Source: CAKVLS01 sp045651685
Lineage (GTDB): Bacteria; Bacillota; Clostridia; Christensenellales; UBA1242
Reading direction: 5' to 3'
Length of the DNA: 64,000 nt
NCBI GenBank assembly: GCA_045651685.1
Contig: JAZRSV010000005.1
Coordinates: forward strand, 1-64,000
Below the pieces are notes generated by a model. That model was not told the origin of the DNA. It ran no database searches and saw only the letters and a program-made list of their open reading frames with translations. The number at the start of each line of letters is the position of its first letter. The stretch's first letter is position 1. Below, in pieces: positions 26,015 to 32,956 of this stretch. A program made the position numbers and the translations under genes.

Positions 26015-26584
26015 TTAAATCTCTAAAATTTCCTTTTCTTTTTTATCACAGATTTCTTCTGCCATAGCATTGTATTTGTCAATCAATTTTTGAACTTCAT
26101 TTTCGGCTGTTTTCTTTTCGTCTTCACTAATTAATTTGTCTTTTTCTGCTTTTTTGAAGATTTCTAAAACATCACGGCGTTCGTTTCTCAAACCAATTTT
26201 GATATCTTCGCAAATTTTCTTAACTTGTTTTACAATTTCTTTACGGCGTTCTTCTGTAAGCATAGGAAAAACAAGTCTAATAACTCTACCATCATCGCTT
26301 GGGTTAACGCCAAGATCGCTAGCTTGAATAGCTTTGTTAATTTCTTTTACCATATTGATATCCCATGGAGAAATCAAAATCATGCGAGCTTCTGGCACAT
26401 TGATGTTTGCCATTTGATTAATTGGTGTTTGTGCGCCATAATAATCTACAGTAATTTTATCAAGCATACGAGCGTTTGCTCTGCCAGCACGGATAATAGA
26501 ATATTCATATTTTAATCTGTCGATTCTATCCTCTAGTTTGCTTTCGTATTCTAACATAATTTCATCATAATTTTCTAGTTGCAT
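26015..26584 (-). CDS. frr: Ribosome recycling factor
   Basis: Splits post-termination ribosomes with EF-G. The 189-aa protein carries the RRF features IRAGRANARMLDKITVDYYG and LTEERRKEIVKQVKK. I placed the start at the ATG at 26584 (MQLENYDEIM), with AAGGTGG upstream; the longer frame adds an unlike hydrophobic extension. A sigma-A promoter lies just upstream, separating it from tsf. Confidence 0.96.
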   Translation of the reverse strand: MQLENYDEIMLEYESKLEDRIDRLKYEYSIIRAGRANARMLDKITVDYYGAQTPINQMANINVPEARMILISPWDINMVKEINKAIQASDLGVNPSDDGRVIRLVFPMLTEERRKEIVKQVKKICEDIKIGLRNERRDVLEIFKKAEKDKLISEDEKKTAENEVQKLIDKYNAMAEEICDKKEKEILEI

Positions 26585-26618
26585 AAGTAACCACCTTAAT
26601 AATTTAATATACAATAAT

Positions 26619-26647
26619 ATCATACTAGATATGTACAATTTTTGCAA
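26619..26647 (-). promoter_or_regulatory. Sigma-A promoter of frr-uppS-cdsA-rseP
   Basis: Read leftward: TTGCAA (26642-26647), 17-bp spacer, TATGAT (26619-26624). Confidence 0.6.
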
Positions 26648-26699
26648 ACACTTTTAGACAAATACAGTGCAAAAAGTAGTATTATTTTGGTACTTTTTG

Positions 26700-26735
26700 T
26701 AAAAAAAAGAACACTCAATCATTTTTGAGTGTTCT
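26700..26735 (-). terminator. Terminator after tsf
   Basis: Perfect ten-base arms AGAACACTCA/TGAGTGTTCT (26708-26717, 26726-26735), followed leftward by eight T. Confidence 0.92.
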
Positions 26736-26745
26736 AAATAATAAA

Positions 26746-27396
26746 CTATGCGTTTGTAGTTTGTTTCATAACTTCTTCTGCAAAGTTATCTTCTCTCTTT
26801 TGAAGACCTTCGCCCATTTCGTAACGAACAAATCTACGAATAGTGATTTTTTCACCAATTTTCAAAGTAGCTTCTGTGATAAGATCAGTGATAGTTTTTG
26901 ATGGATCTTTAACAAATGCTTGTTCCATTAAGCAAACATCTTGGTAGTACTTTTTGATTCTACCTTGAACCATTTTTTCTACAACAGCAGCAGGTTTGCC
27001 TTCGTTAAGAGCTTGAGCTGTTAAGATTTCTTTTTCTTTATCTAGGTTTTCTGCAGGTACTTCTTCGATTCTTACAAATTCTGGTTTTGCAGCAGCAATT
27101 TGCATAGCGATGTCTTTAACTAAAGTGTTAAATTCTTCACTCTTTGCAACGAAGTCAGTTTCGCAGTTAACTTCTACAAGAACACCAATCTTTCCACCAA
27201 GGTGAATATAAGAAGATACAATACCTTCTGCAGCGATTCTTGAAGATTTTTTAGCAGCAGCAGCTATACCTTTTTCACGAAGATAAGTCATAGCTTTTTC
27301 CATATCGCCATTGCACTCTTTAAGAGCTTTTTGGCAATCTAGCATACCAGCACCAGTGCTTGCACGCAAATCTTTAATGTCTTGTGCACTAAACAT
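26746..27396 (-). CDS. tsf: Elongation factor Ts (short form)
   Basis: Nucleotide exchange factor for EF-Tu. The 216-aa protein has the UBA-like start with LRASTGAGMLDCQKALKE, then KAMTYLREKG and the core VEVNCETDFVAKSEEF. At 216 aa it is shorter than the roughly 290-aa Bacillus protein; the second core subdomain is reduced, as in some other bacteria. It follows rpsB by 20 bases. Confidence 0.97.
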   Translation of the reverse strand: MFSAQDIKDLRASTGAGMLDCQKALKECNGDMEKAMTYLREKGIAAAAKKSSRIAAEGIVSSYIHLGGKIGVLVEVNCETDFVAKSEEFNTLVKDIAMQIAAAKPEFVRIEEVPAENLDKEKEILTAQALNEGKPAAVVEKMVQGRIKKYYQDVCLMEQAFVKDPSKTITDLITEATLKIGEKITIRRFVRYEMGEGLQKREDNFAEEVMKQTTNA

Positions 27397-27416
27397 AATT
27401 AAAATTCCCCCTAAAA

Positions 27417-28184
27417 TTATTCTTTGATTGTTTCAACAGCTTCGATAGCTTGTGCTAGGTCAACTTTTTCGTCTTCATTAGCATCAACATCTCTAACTTG
27501 TACGCCTTCTTTAGCTTCGATAACAGCATCAGCCATTGCGCTAACGATAAGCTTTACAGAACGGATAGCATCATCGTTTGCAGGAATAACATAGTCAACA
27601 TCATCTGGATCGCAGTTAGTATCAACGATACCTACGATAGGGATATTTAGGCTACGAGCTTCTTTAACAGCGATGTGCTCTTTTTTAGGGTCAACAACAA
27701 ACATAACGCCTGGTAGGTCGTTCATATCTTTGATACCACCAAGAACTTTTTCTAGTTTGTCTCTTTCAGCTTTAAGTTTGATAACTTCTTTTTTAGGTAG
27801 AAGTTCGAACTCGCCTACTTTTTCCATTTGGTTAAGTTTGTTTAGTCTCTCAATACGAGAACGGATGGTCTTAAAGTTAGTTAAAGTACCACCTAACCAA
27901 CGGTTGTTCATGTAGAACATACCACATCTTTGAGCATCTTGCTCTACAGCTTCTTGAGCTTGTTTTTTTGTTCCTACAAAAAGAACAGTTTTGCCAGCAG
28001 CTACCATATCTCTGATAAAGTAGTATGCTTGATCAGCTTGTGCTGAAGTGTCTTCTAGGTTGATGATGTGAATATCATTACGAACTGTAAAGATATACTT
28101 TTTCATTTTTGGATTCCATTTTTTTGATTGATGACCAAAATGAACACCTGCTTCTAGAAGTTGTTTCATAGAAATTACAGACAT
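27417..28184 (-). CDS. rpsB: 30S ribosomal protein S2
   Basis: A late-assembling small-subunit protein. The 255-aa sequence begins MSVISMKQLLEAGVHFGHQ and contains RWLGGTLTNFKTI and PGVMFVVDPKKEHIAVKEA, all typical. GGAGGAAAAA precedes the ATG. A promoter and a structured leader lie upstream, and tsf follows in the same unit. Confidence 0.98.
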   Translation of the reverse strand: MSVISMKQLLEAGVHFGHQSKKWNPKMKKYIFTVRNDIHIINLEDTSAQADQAYYFIRDMVAAGKTVLFVGTKKQAQEAVEQDAQRCGMFYMNNRWLGGTLTNFKTIRSRIERLNKLNQMEKVGEFELLPKKEVIKLKAERDKLEKVLGGIKDMNDLPGVMFVVDPKKEHIAVKEARSLNIPIVGIVDTNCDPDDVDYVIPANDDAIRSVKLIVSAMADAVIEAKEGVQVRDVDANEDEKVDLAQAIEAVETIKE

Positions 28185-28198
28185 TTATTTTTCCTCCT

Positions 28199-28296
28199 TG
28201 TTTAGTCCTCCCAGTTATACTATAAGCTATCCAAAAACTAAACTGTGTTTAGCCAACAAGTAGACAGCCAAATAACTGGTGTGTAATTTTGCAACG
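28199..28296 (-). promoter_or_regulatory. Structured 5' leader of rpsB-tsf
   Basis: Between the promoter and the rpsB ribosome binding site the leftward RNA of about 95 nt can fold: CCAGTTAT/ATAACTGG (28272-28279 with 28211-28218) closes a domain that holds a small hairpin, CTAAAC/GTTTAG (28238-28243, 28247-28252). Ribosomal protein leaders of this kind often bind the encoded protein for feedback control. I cannot assign it to a known leader class. Confidence 0.45.
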
Positions 28297-28301
28297 GTGT
28301 T

Positions 28302-28330
28302 ATAATATCATATATAAAAGCAAAAATCAA
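28302..28330 (-). promoter_or_regulatory. Sigma-A promoter of rpsB-tsf
   Basis: Read leftward: TTGATT (28325-28330), 17-bp spacer, TATTAT (28302-28307). The rplS promoter has the same -35 box and spacing. The rest of the 318-bp gap (28331-28503) holds only AT-rich DNA and the terminator of the next gene. Confidence 0.7.
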
Positions 28331-28428
28331 GTATTTTATCAAAAAAATATGCAATTATTTTTAGCGATATTTTGCGCTAAAAATCAGCCATTTTTATGTT
28401 TTTTTATGCTCAAAATTTTACTATAAAA

Positions 28429-28460
28429 AAATAAAAACCCAAATTAAAAATTTGAGTTTT
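28429..28460 (-). terminator. Terminator after the DUF1292 gene
   Basis: Twelve-base arms (28434-28445, 28449-28460) with one G-U pair in the leftward RNA, followed by a T-rich run. Confidence 0.75.
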
Positions 28461-28503
28461 TTGTAAACATAAAGTCATGTTTGTGTTGTGCTATTTGCAA
28501 AAA

Positions 28504-28881
28504 TTATTTTCTAGAATTTTTATTTTCTTCGTCCTCGATAAGTTGATCATAAACCTTAAATACTTCGTCAATAATGTCAACATCTGTGACTAGTGTTAAA
28601 TATTCTTCTTCGTCTTCATCTTTTGGCTCTTCAATGCAGAAAACCAATGCTTCGTCTTCGCCAACGCCATCCATCTCTTCGATAGGTTGCAAAATTGCAT
28701 AAGTTTTGCCTTTTTTAGGGATAAGAGCTATTTGATCAAAAGCAATTTCTTCGCCTTTTTCGTTAAACAAAATGATAGCATCAGTATTGTTTTCGTCAAA
28801 TAAACAATCGATAGGATTTTTTACATCTTTTTTCTCAAGTTTAACTTCTGTCATTTCTTGAACTTTTTCTTCTTTACTCAT
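28504..28881 (-). CDS. DUF1292 (YrzB-like) protein
   Basis: A 125-aa, strongly acidic protein of the DUF1292 family, function unknown. Family features are the strand pattern DAIILFNEKGEEIAFDQIALIPKKGKTYAIL (positions about 33-63) and EALVFCIEEPKDEDEEEYLTLV, followed by an acidic tail. AGGAGT precedes the ATG. It follows ruvX by 15 bases, as yrzB does in Bacillus. Confidence 0.85.
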   Translation of the reverse strand: MSKEEKVQEMTEVKLEKKDVKNPIDCLFDENNTDAIILFNEKGEEIAFDQIALIPKKGKTYAILQPIEEMDGVGEDEALVFCIEEPKDEDEEEYLTLVTDVDIIDEVFKVYDQLIEDEENKNSRK

Positions 28882-28896
28882 AATTTTTTATACTCC

Positions 28897-29310
28897 TTAT
28901 TTTGAATAAATATCTAGATAGTTTTGCAATATTATTGTGGCAGCAATTTTGTCTATAACTTGTTTGCGTTTTTCTCTTCTTACATCTGCCTCTATAAGTA
29001 GTCTTTCTGCGCTAACGCTTGTTAATCTTTCGTCTAGATATACAACTTTTACATTAGCTTGTGTGGCCAATTTGTCTCCAAATTGTTTTGTTAATTCTAC
29101 CCTTTCGCCACTGGTGCCATCCATATTTTTTGGCAACCCCATAACTACTGTGTCAACTTGATTGTCTTTGATAACTTTTGCTAGGTATATTAAGTCATCT
29201 TCTTCATTTTTACGACTATAAGTTTCATAACCATTAGCAATAATTCCTAGCATATCGCTCATTGCGATACCTATGCGAACATCGCCATAGTCTAATCCCA
29301 TTTTGCGCAT
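28897..29310 (-). CDS. ruvX: RuvX/YqgF Holliday-junction resolvase-like RNase
   Basis: An RNase H-fold protein; in E. coli it acts in 16S rRNA 5'-end processing. The 137-aa protein has MGLDYGDVRIGIAMSD with the catalytic Asp, VVMGLPKNMDGTSG and VVYLDERLTSVSAE. I set the start at 29310, where GAGGTG precedes the ATG. In Bacillus this gene is followed by yrzB, matching the DUF1292 gene here. Confidence 0.94.
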   Translation of the reverse strand: MRKMGLDYGDVRIGIAMSDMLGIIANGYETYSRKNEEDDLIYLAKVIKDNQVDTVVMGLPKNMDGTSGERVELTKQFGDKLATQANVKVVYLDERLTSVSAERLLIEADVRREKRKQVIDKIAATIILQNYLDIYSK

Positions 29311-29423
29311 AAACACCTCGACAGTCAAAATTTAACTAAAAGTATTTTACCATAATTAAAGCAAAAATAAAAGTGTTTTATGCAAAATTATTGTTTTGGA
29401 GCAAAAACCAGACTGTTTTATAT

Positions 29424-29450
29424 AAAAAAAGATAGAGCAATGCCCTATCT
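29424..29450 (-). terminator. Terminator after the YtxH-like gene
   Basis: Nine-base arms around 29430-29438 and 29442-29450 with one G-U pair, followed leftward by a run of seven T. Confidence 0.8.
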
Positions 29451-29457
29451 AAAAAAG

Positions 29458-29607
29458 CTATTTTAATTGATTTGTCATGTCTTTTGCCTTTTGTTTTACT
29501 AGTTTTGTGCCTCTTTGCACAGCTTCTCTTGCTGGCTTGTACATTGTTGCAACGACAGCTCCTATGCAAGTGCCAGTCACTAAACCAAAAATCATCGCGC
29601 CTTTCAT
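29458..29607 (-). CDS. Small YtxH-like membrane protein
   Basis: A 49-aa protein. It starts MKGAMIFGLVTGTCIGAVVA, a Gly/Ala-rich membrane helix, followed by MYKPAREAVQRG and a Lys-rich amphipathic tail. This layout is that of small YtxH-type proteins, whose role is not settled. GGAGG lies eight bases before the ATG, separated by a run of eight T. That ribosome binding site forms part of the 3' arm of the hairpin at 29614-29652, so translation may be restrained. Confidence 0.72.
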   Translation of the reverse strand: MKGAMIFGLVTGTCIGAVVATMYKPAREAVQRGTKLVKQKAKDMTNQLK

Positions 29608-29652
29608 AAAAAAAACCTCCTACTTAATACTATTATGAGTTAGTAGAAGGTT
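29608..29652 (-). terminator. Terminator hairpin overlapping a ribosome binding site
   Basis: In the leftward RNA, 11-base arms (29642-29652 with 29614-29624, one G-U pair) are followed by eight U and then directly by the AUG of the YtxH-like gene. It would end the iscS-iscU transcript. Its 3' arm contains the AGGAGG of the next gene, so any read-through RNA would have that site paired. Confidence 0.75.
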
Positions 29653-29685
29653 GTTTATAATATATTTGTTTGGCAAAATTTACCA

Positions 29686-30075
29686 CTAATCAGCTTTTAT
29701 TGTAGCTCTTAATTGTCTCTTACGATAATCTCTAATAGCATCTTCGACAGCTTCTTGAGCTAACATAACGCTTTGCTTTTTGCTAGCTGGCAAAGTTCCA
29801 ACAATTTCGGTAATATCTTGTGCAGATAACTCTAAAGCTTGCTCTACAGATTTGCCTTTAATAAGGCCCATAGCAACATCAACACATACTATTGTTGCTA
29901 CACTACCAAAAACTTTTGCTTTTGCTTGTTCTATAATATTATCTTCTATCTTTAGAAAAACTTTTATAACATCGCCTTGTGCAGCATCACCGACTTTACC
30001 AATACCACTGCAACTGCGAATTTCACCAGAGTTTTTTAGGTGTTGAAATATACTAATAATCTTTTCGTTGTACAT
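29686..30075 (-). CDS. IscU/NifU-like scaffold protein lacking cluster cysteines
   Basis: The 129-aa protein aligns throughout with clostridial IscU scaffolds: MYNEKIISIFQH start, GIGKVG, GDVIKVFLKI, AKVFG, LIKGKSVEQAL and LAQEAVEDAIRDY. The three cysteines that hold the nascent Fe-S cluster are replaced: Q33 in the CGD motif, S58 after FG, and S102 in the HCS motif. D35 remains. Cys22 and Cys64 are elsewhere. It follows iscS by 11 bases. I infer a scaffold-derived partner of IscS, perhaps for sulfur transfer, or a variant with other ligands. Confidence 0.85.
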   Translation of the reverse strand: MYNEKIISIFQHLKNSGEIRSCSGIGKVGDAAQGDVIKVFLKIEDNIIEQAKAKVFGSVATIVCVDVAMGLIKGKSVEQALELSAQDITEIVGTLPASKKQSVMLAQEAVEDAIRDYRKRQLRATIKAD

Positions 30076-30086
30076 ACTCTAACTCC

Positions 30087-31256
30087 TTATTTTTTACTCT
30101 TTTTTGTAAGAGGTGACATTTCTCTTAACTTTGAAACATTTTTTTCTAAACAAGTGATAACATAGTCAACTTCTTCTTTTGTAGTTGATTTTCCAAAAGC
30201 AAATCTAATAGAACCTTTTGATTGTTCTGGGGTAAGACCAATAGCTGACAATACATGTGATGGTTCTATATCTCCTACTGAACAAGCAGAACCAGTAGAA
30301 ACTGCAATACCATCAAGGTCTAATAATGTCATCAAAGCTTCGCCATCGATATAGTCAAAGCTGATATTTACTAATCCTGGCAACTTTTGTACTGTTGTGC
30401 AGTTAACTTTGATATCTGGTATAAGTTTTACTATGTTGTTAGTAAAGTACTCTCTCATAGTTTTTAACTTTTTGTTGTTAACTGACATATCTCTTGCAGC
30501 GATCTCTACAGCCTTGCCAAAGCCAACTGCTCCAGCAACATTGACTGTGCCAGCACGCTTGCCTTTTTCTTGGTTGCCACCATAGATAATGTTGTTTATT
30601 TTTACACCTTTTCTTACATACAAAGCGCCAATACCCTTTGGTCCGTATAGTTTGTGAGCACTCATGGTAAGAGCATCTATGCCAATAGATTTTACATCTA
30701 TGCTAATTGCACCAACAGCTTGTGTTGCATCTGTATGAAAAACTGCATTTTTCTCATGAGCTATTTTTGCAATTGTTTGAAGGTTTTGAATAATACCAAT
30801 CTCGTTGTTTGCCGCCATAATACTAACCAAAATTGTATCATCATTAAGATTATGTATAAGGTCTACAATACTAACAAAACCATTGGCATCAACTGGCAAA
30901 TATGTCACTCTAAAACCAATAGTCTCCAAATATTTGCAAGCATCCAAAACACTTTTGTGCTCAATTTTTGAAGTTATAATATGATTGCCTTTAGCTCTAT
31001 TTGCAAGTGCAAGACCAATAATAGCCCAGTTGTTAGCTTCTGTACCACCAGAAGTAAAATAAATTTCGCTACCACCGGCGTTAATTGCTTTAGCTATTCT
31101 GTCTCTAGCTCTATCAAGCAATGCTACACTTTCTCTACCAAAAGAATGTAAGCTAGATGAATTGCCATAAACATGGTTAAATACTGGCAACATTTCGGTT
31201 AAAACTTCGTTAGAAACATAAGTAGTAGCCGCATTGTCTAAATAAACTTTTTTCAT
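30087..31256 (-). CDS. iscS: Cysteine desulfurase
   Basis: A PLP enzyme that takes sulfur from cysteine for Fe-S clusters or tRNA thiolation. The 389-aa protein is of the NifS/IscS group: YLDNAATT at the start, SGGTEANN (69-76), the substrate-site HTDATQAVG, the PLP lysine K202 in SAHKLYGPKG, and the active-site cysteine C325 in STGSACSVGD. First gene of a two-gene unit with the IscU-like gene, behind a strong promoter overlaid by palindromes. Confidence 0.95.
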   Translation of the reverse strand: MKKVYLDNAATTYVSNEVLTEMLPVFNHVYGNSSSLHSFGRESVALLDRARDRIAKAINAGGSEIYFTSGGTEANNWAIIGLALANRAKGNHIITSKIEHKSVLDACKYLETIGFRVTYLPVDANGFVSIVDLIHNLNDDTILVSIMAANNEIGIIQNLQTIAKIAHEKNAVFHTDATQAVGAISIDVKSIGIDALTMSAHKLYGPKGIGALYVRKGVKINNIIYGGNQEKGKRAGTVNVAGAVGFGKAVEIAARDMSVNNKKLKTMREYFTNNIVKLIPDIKVNCTTVQKLPGLVNISFDYIDGEALMTLLDLDGIAVSTGSACSVGDIEPSHVLSAIGLTPEQSKGSIRFAFGKSTTKEEVDYVITCLEKNVSKLREMSPLTKKSKK

Positions 31257-31270
31257 AAATACCTCTTATA

Positions 31271-31288
31271 AACTTAATGTATTAAGTT
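31271..31288. promoter_or_regulatory. Palindrome in the iscS leader, candidate operator
   Basis: Perfect 8-base arms AACTTAAT/ATTAAGTT around a 2-base centre, located about 9-26 bases after the predicted transcript start and 15 bases before the iscS start codon. Its place suggests a repressor site; the protein is unknown. Confidence 0.5.
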
Positions 31289-31303
31289 ATACTTTACCCC
31301 TAA

Positions 31304-31337
31304 ATAATAACATAGGACTGACAAACTGTCAATCCTA
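31304..31337 (-). promoter_or_regulatory. iscS promoter overlapped by an inverted repeat
   Basis: Read leftward: consensus TTGACA (31327-31332), 17-bp spacer, TATTAT (31304-31309). An 11-base inverted repeat with one mismatch (31313-31323 and 31327-31337, 3-base centre) covers the -35 box and most of the spacer. It could be an operator or a trxA terminator; leftward the U-tract is poor, which favours an operator. No gene for an Rrf2-type regulator is nearby. Confidence 0.7.
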
Positions 31338-31349
31338 CTTTTTTTATAT

Positions 31350-31667
31350 TTATTCGCCTTTTAGGGCTTTGATAATGTCTTGTTTTTGTCTAAAACCAAC
31401 AAGGCGTTGTCTTTCTTTGCCGTTTTCTAAAACGACCATACAAGGTATGCTCATAATGCCAAATTGTTTTGACAAGTCGTAGTTTTCGTCTACATTAATT
31501 TTTGCTATAGCGTAGTCTTCGCCCACTTCTTGTGCAACCTTGTCTAGTATTGGTGACAACATCTTGCAAGGACCACACCAGTTAGCGTAAAAATCTACTA
31601 AAACTACTTGTTTAGATGCAACAAATTCTTCAAAAGTTTTTTCTTCTAAATGTACTACTTCTGCCAT
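31350..31667 (-). CDS. trxA: Thioredoxin
   Basis: Disulfide reductase of 105 aa. The active site is YANWCGPCKML (Trp-Cys-Gly-Pro-Cys, about 26-36), with the cis-proline in SIPCMVV (about 72-78). I chose the ATG at 31667, preceded by GGAGAG; the longer frame needs a TTG. It lies 13 bases after hisS and is the last gene of that group. Confidence 0.96.
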   Translation of the reverse strand: MAEVVHLEEKTFEEFVASKQVVLVDFYANWCGPCKMLSPILDKVAQEVGEDYAIAKINVDENYDLSKQFGIMSIPCMVVLENGKERQRLVGFRQKQDIIKALKGE

Positions 31668-31680
31668 AAACAACTCTCCT

Positions 31681-32937
31681 TTATTTTACAAAAAACTCTA
31701 CTACCTTATCTACGGCAACTTTTTCTTCTTGGCCGTTAGACATATCTTTGATAGTGACTATATTATTGTCAAGTTCTTCTTGTCCTAGACAAATAACATA
31801 TTTTACATTAAGTTTGTTTGCATACTTAAACTGTGCCTTAAAGCTTCTTTCTAACAAATCAACTTCGCAGCTAATACCATTTTGTCTCAACACATTAGCG
31901 ATCTCGACATCTAGGTTGGTATCAATATTTGGTTGTTTTGCCACATAAACTTGGGCTAATTCGTTATTTTCTACTTCGCTTGCAAGTTGTTCTTTGATCA
32001 TCAAAAGTCTTTCTATACCCATACCAAAACCAACTGCTGGTGTGTGTGGACCACCTAATTGTTCTACTAGGCCATCGTATCTGCCACCACCACCAACTAC
32101 ACCGGTTGCTCCTAGGCCATTGATGTTGGCATAAAACTCAAATACAGTGCGAGTATAATAATCCAAACCTCTAACAACATTGTAGTCGATAACATAATTA
32201 ATTTTTTGAGCGTCCAAAAGTTTTATAATTGCAGCAAAATGATCTTTGCAATCTTGACACAAAAAGTCTTGTATCATAGGTCTACCTTGCAACAATTTTT
32301 GGCAATTGTCTACTTTACAATCAAGTATACGCAATGGGTTTGTCTCATATCTGCGCTTGCAATCGCCACACATATTGTCTAATCTCGAAGCGATAAAATC
32401 TCTCAAGGCTTGGTTGTATTTTTTTCTACATTCTGGGCAACCGATACTATTAATATGTACAGTCACATCGCCAAGACCAATTCTTTTTAAGAAAACAGAT
32501 GCTAATTTGATAACTTCTGCTTCCATCTTTGGGCTATCGCTACCATAATATTCAATACCAAATTGGTGATGTTGTCTTAGTCTGCCTGCTTGTGGATTTT
32601 CGTATCTAAAGATTGGACTAATATAGTACATTTTTGTAGGTTGAGGGTTGTTAAAAAGACCATTTTCGATATAGCTACGAGCTACGCCAGCAGTACCTTC
32701 TGGTTTAAGGGTTATACTTCTTTCGCCCTTATCCAAAAAGGTGTACATTTCTTTGTTTACAATGTCAGTTGTATCGCCTACACCACGCAAAAATAGTTCT
32801 GTATGTTCAAATACAGGAGTCCTAATTTCTTTTACATTAAATAGCTTTGCAACTTCTCTTGCAGTGCCTTCTACAAAGTGCCACTTGTAAGCATTTTGAG
32901 GCAACATATCTTTTGTACCCTTTGGTATTTCTATCAT
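31681..32937 (-). CDS. hisS: Histidyl-tRNA synthetase
   Basis: Charges tRNA-His. The 418-aa class II enzyme has the start IPKGTKDMLPQNAYKW, motif 2 as YYISPIFRYENPQAGRLRQHHQFG (positions about 104-127), the histidine signature VVRGLDYYTRTVFEF and motif 3 GFGMGIERLL, with an anticodon domain from about 325. A CxxC cluster (about 168-220) is extra zinc-like content: CPECRKKY, CGDCKRRY, CQDCKDHF. It is placed between hslU and trxA without hydrolase aspS, its usual partner. Confidence 0.96.
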   Translation of the reverse strand: MIEIPKGTKDMLPQNAYKWHFVEGTAREVAKLFNVKEIRTPVFEHTELFLRGVGDTTDIVNKEMYTFLDKGERSITLKPEGTAGVARSYIENGLFNNPQPTKMYYISPIFRYENPQAGRLRQHHQFGIEYYGSDSPKMEAEVIKLASVFLKRIGLGDVTVHINSIGCPECRKKYNQALRDFIASRLDNMCGDCKRRYETNPLRILDCKVDNCQKLLQGRPMIQDFLCQDCKDHFAAIIKLLDAQKINYVIDYNVVRGLDYYTRTVFEFYANINGLGATGVVGGGGRYDGLVEQLGGPHTPAVGFGMGIERLLMIKEQLASEVENNELAQVYVAKQPNIDTNLDVEIANVLRQNGISCEVDLLERSFKAQFKYANKLNVKYVICLGQEELDNNIVTIKDMSNGQEEKVAVDKVVEFFVK

Positions 32938-32956
32938 AAGATTCTCCTTTTGTTAA

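Noticed and set aside
29378..29569. 63-aa leftward open frame
   Set aside because: It is an out-of-frame shadow of the 49-aa YtxH-like gene and crosses that gene's terminator.
31313..31337. trxA terminator
   Set aside because: Leftward the stem is followed by TGTTATT rather than a U-run, and it overlaps a consensus iscS promoter, so an operator is the better reading; a dual role is not excluded.
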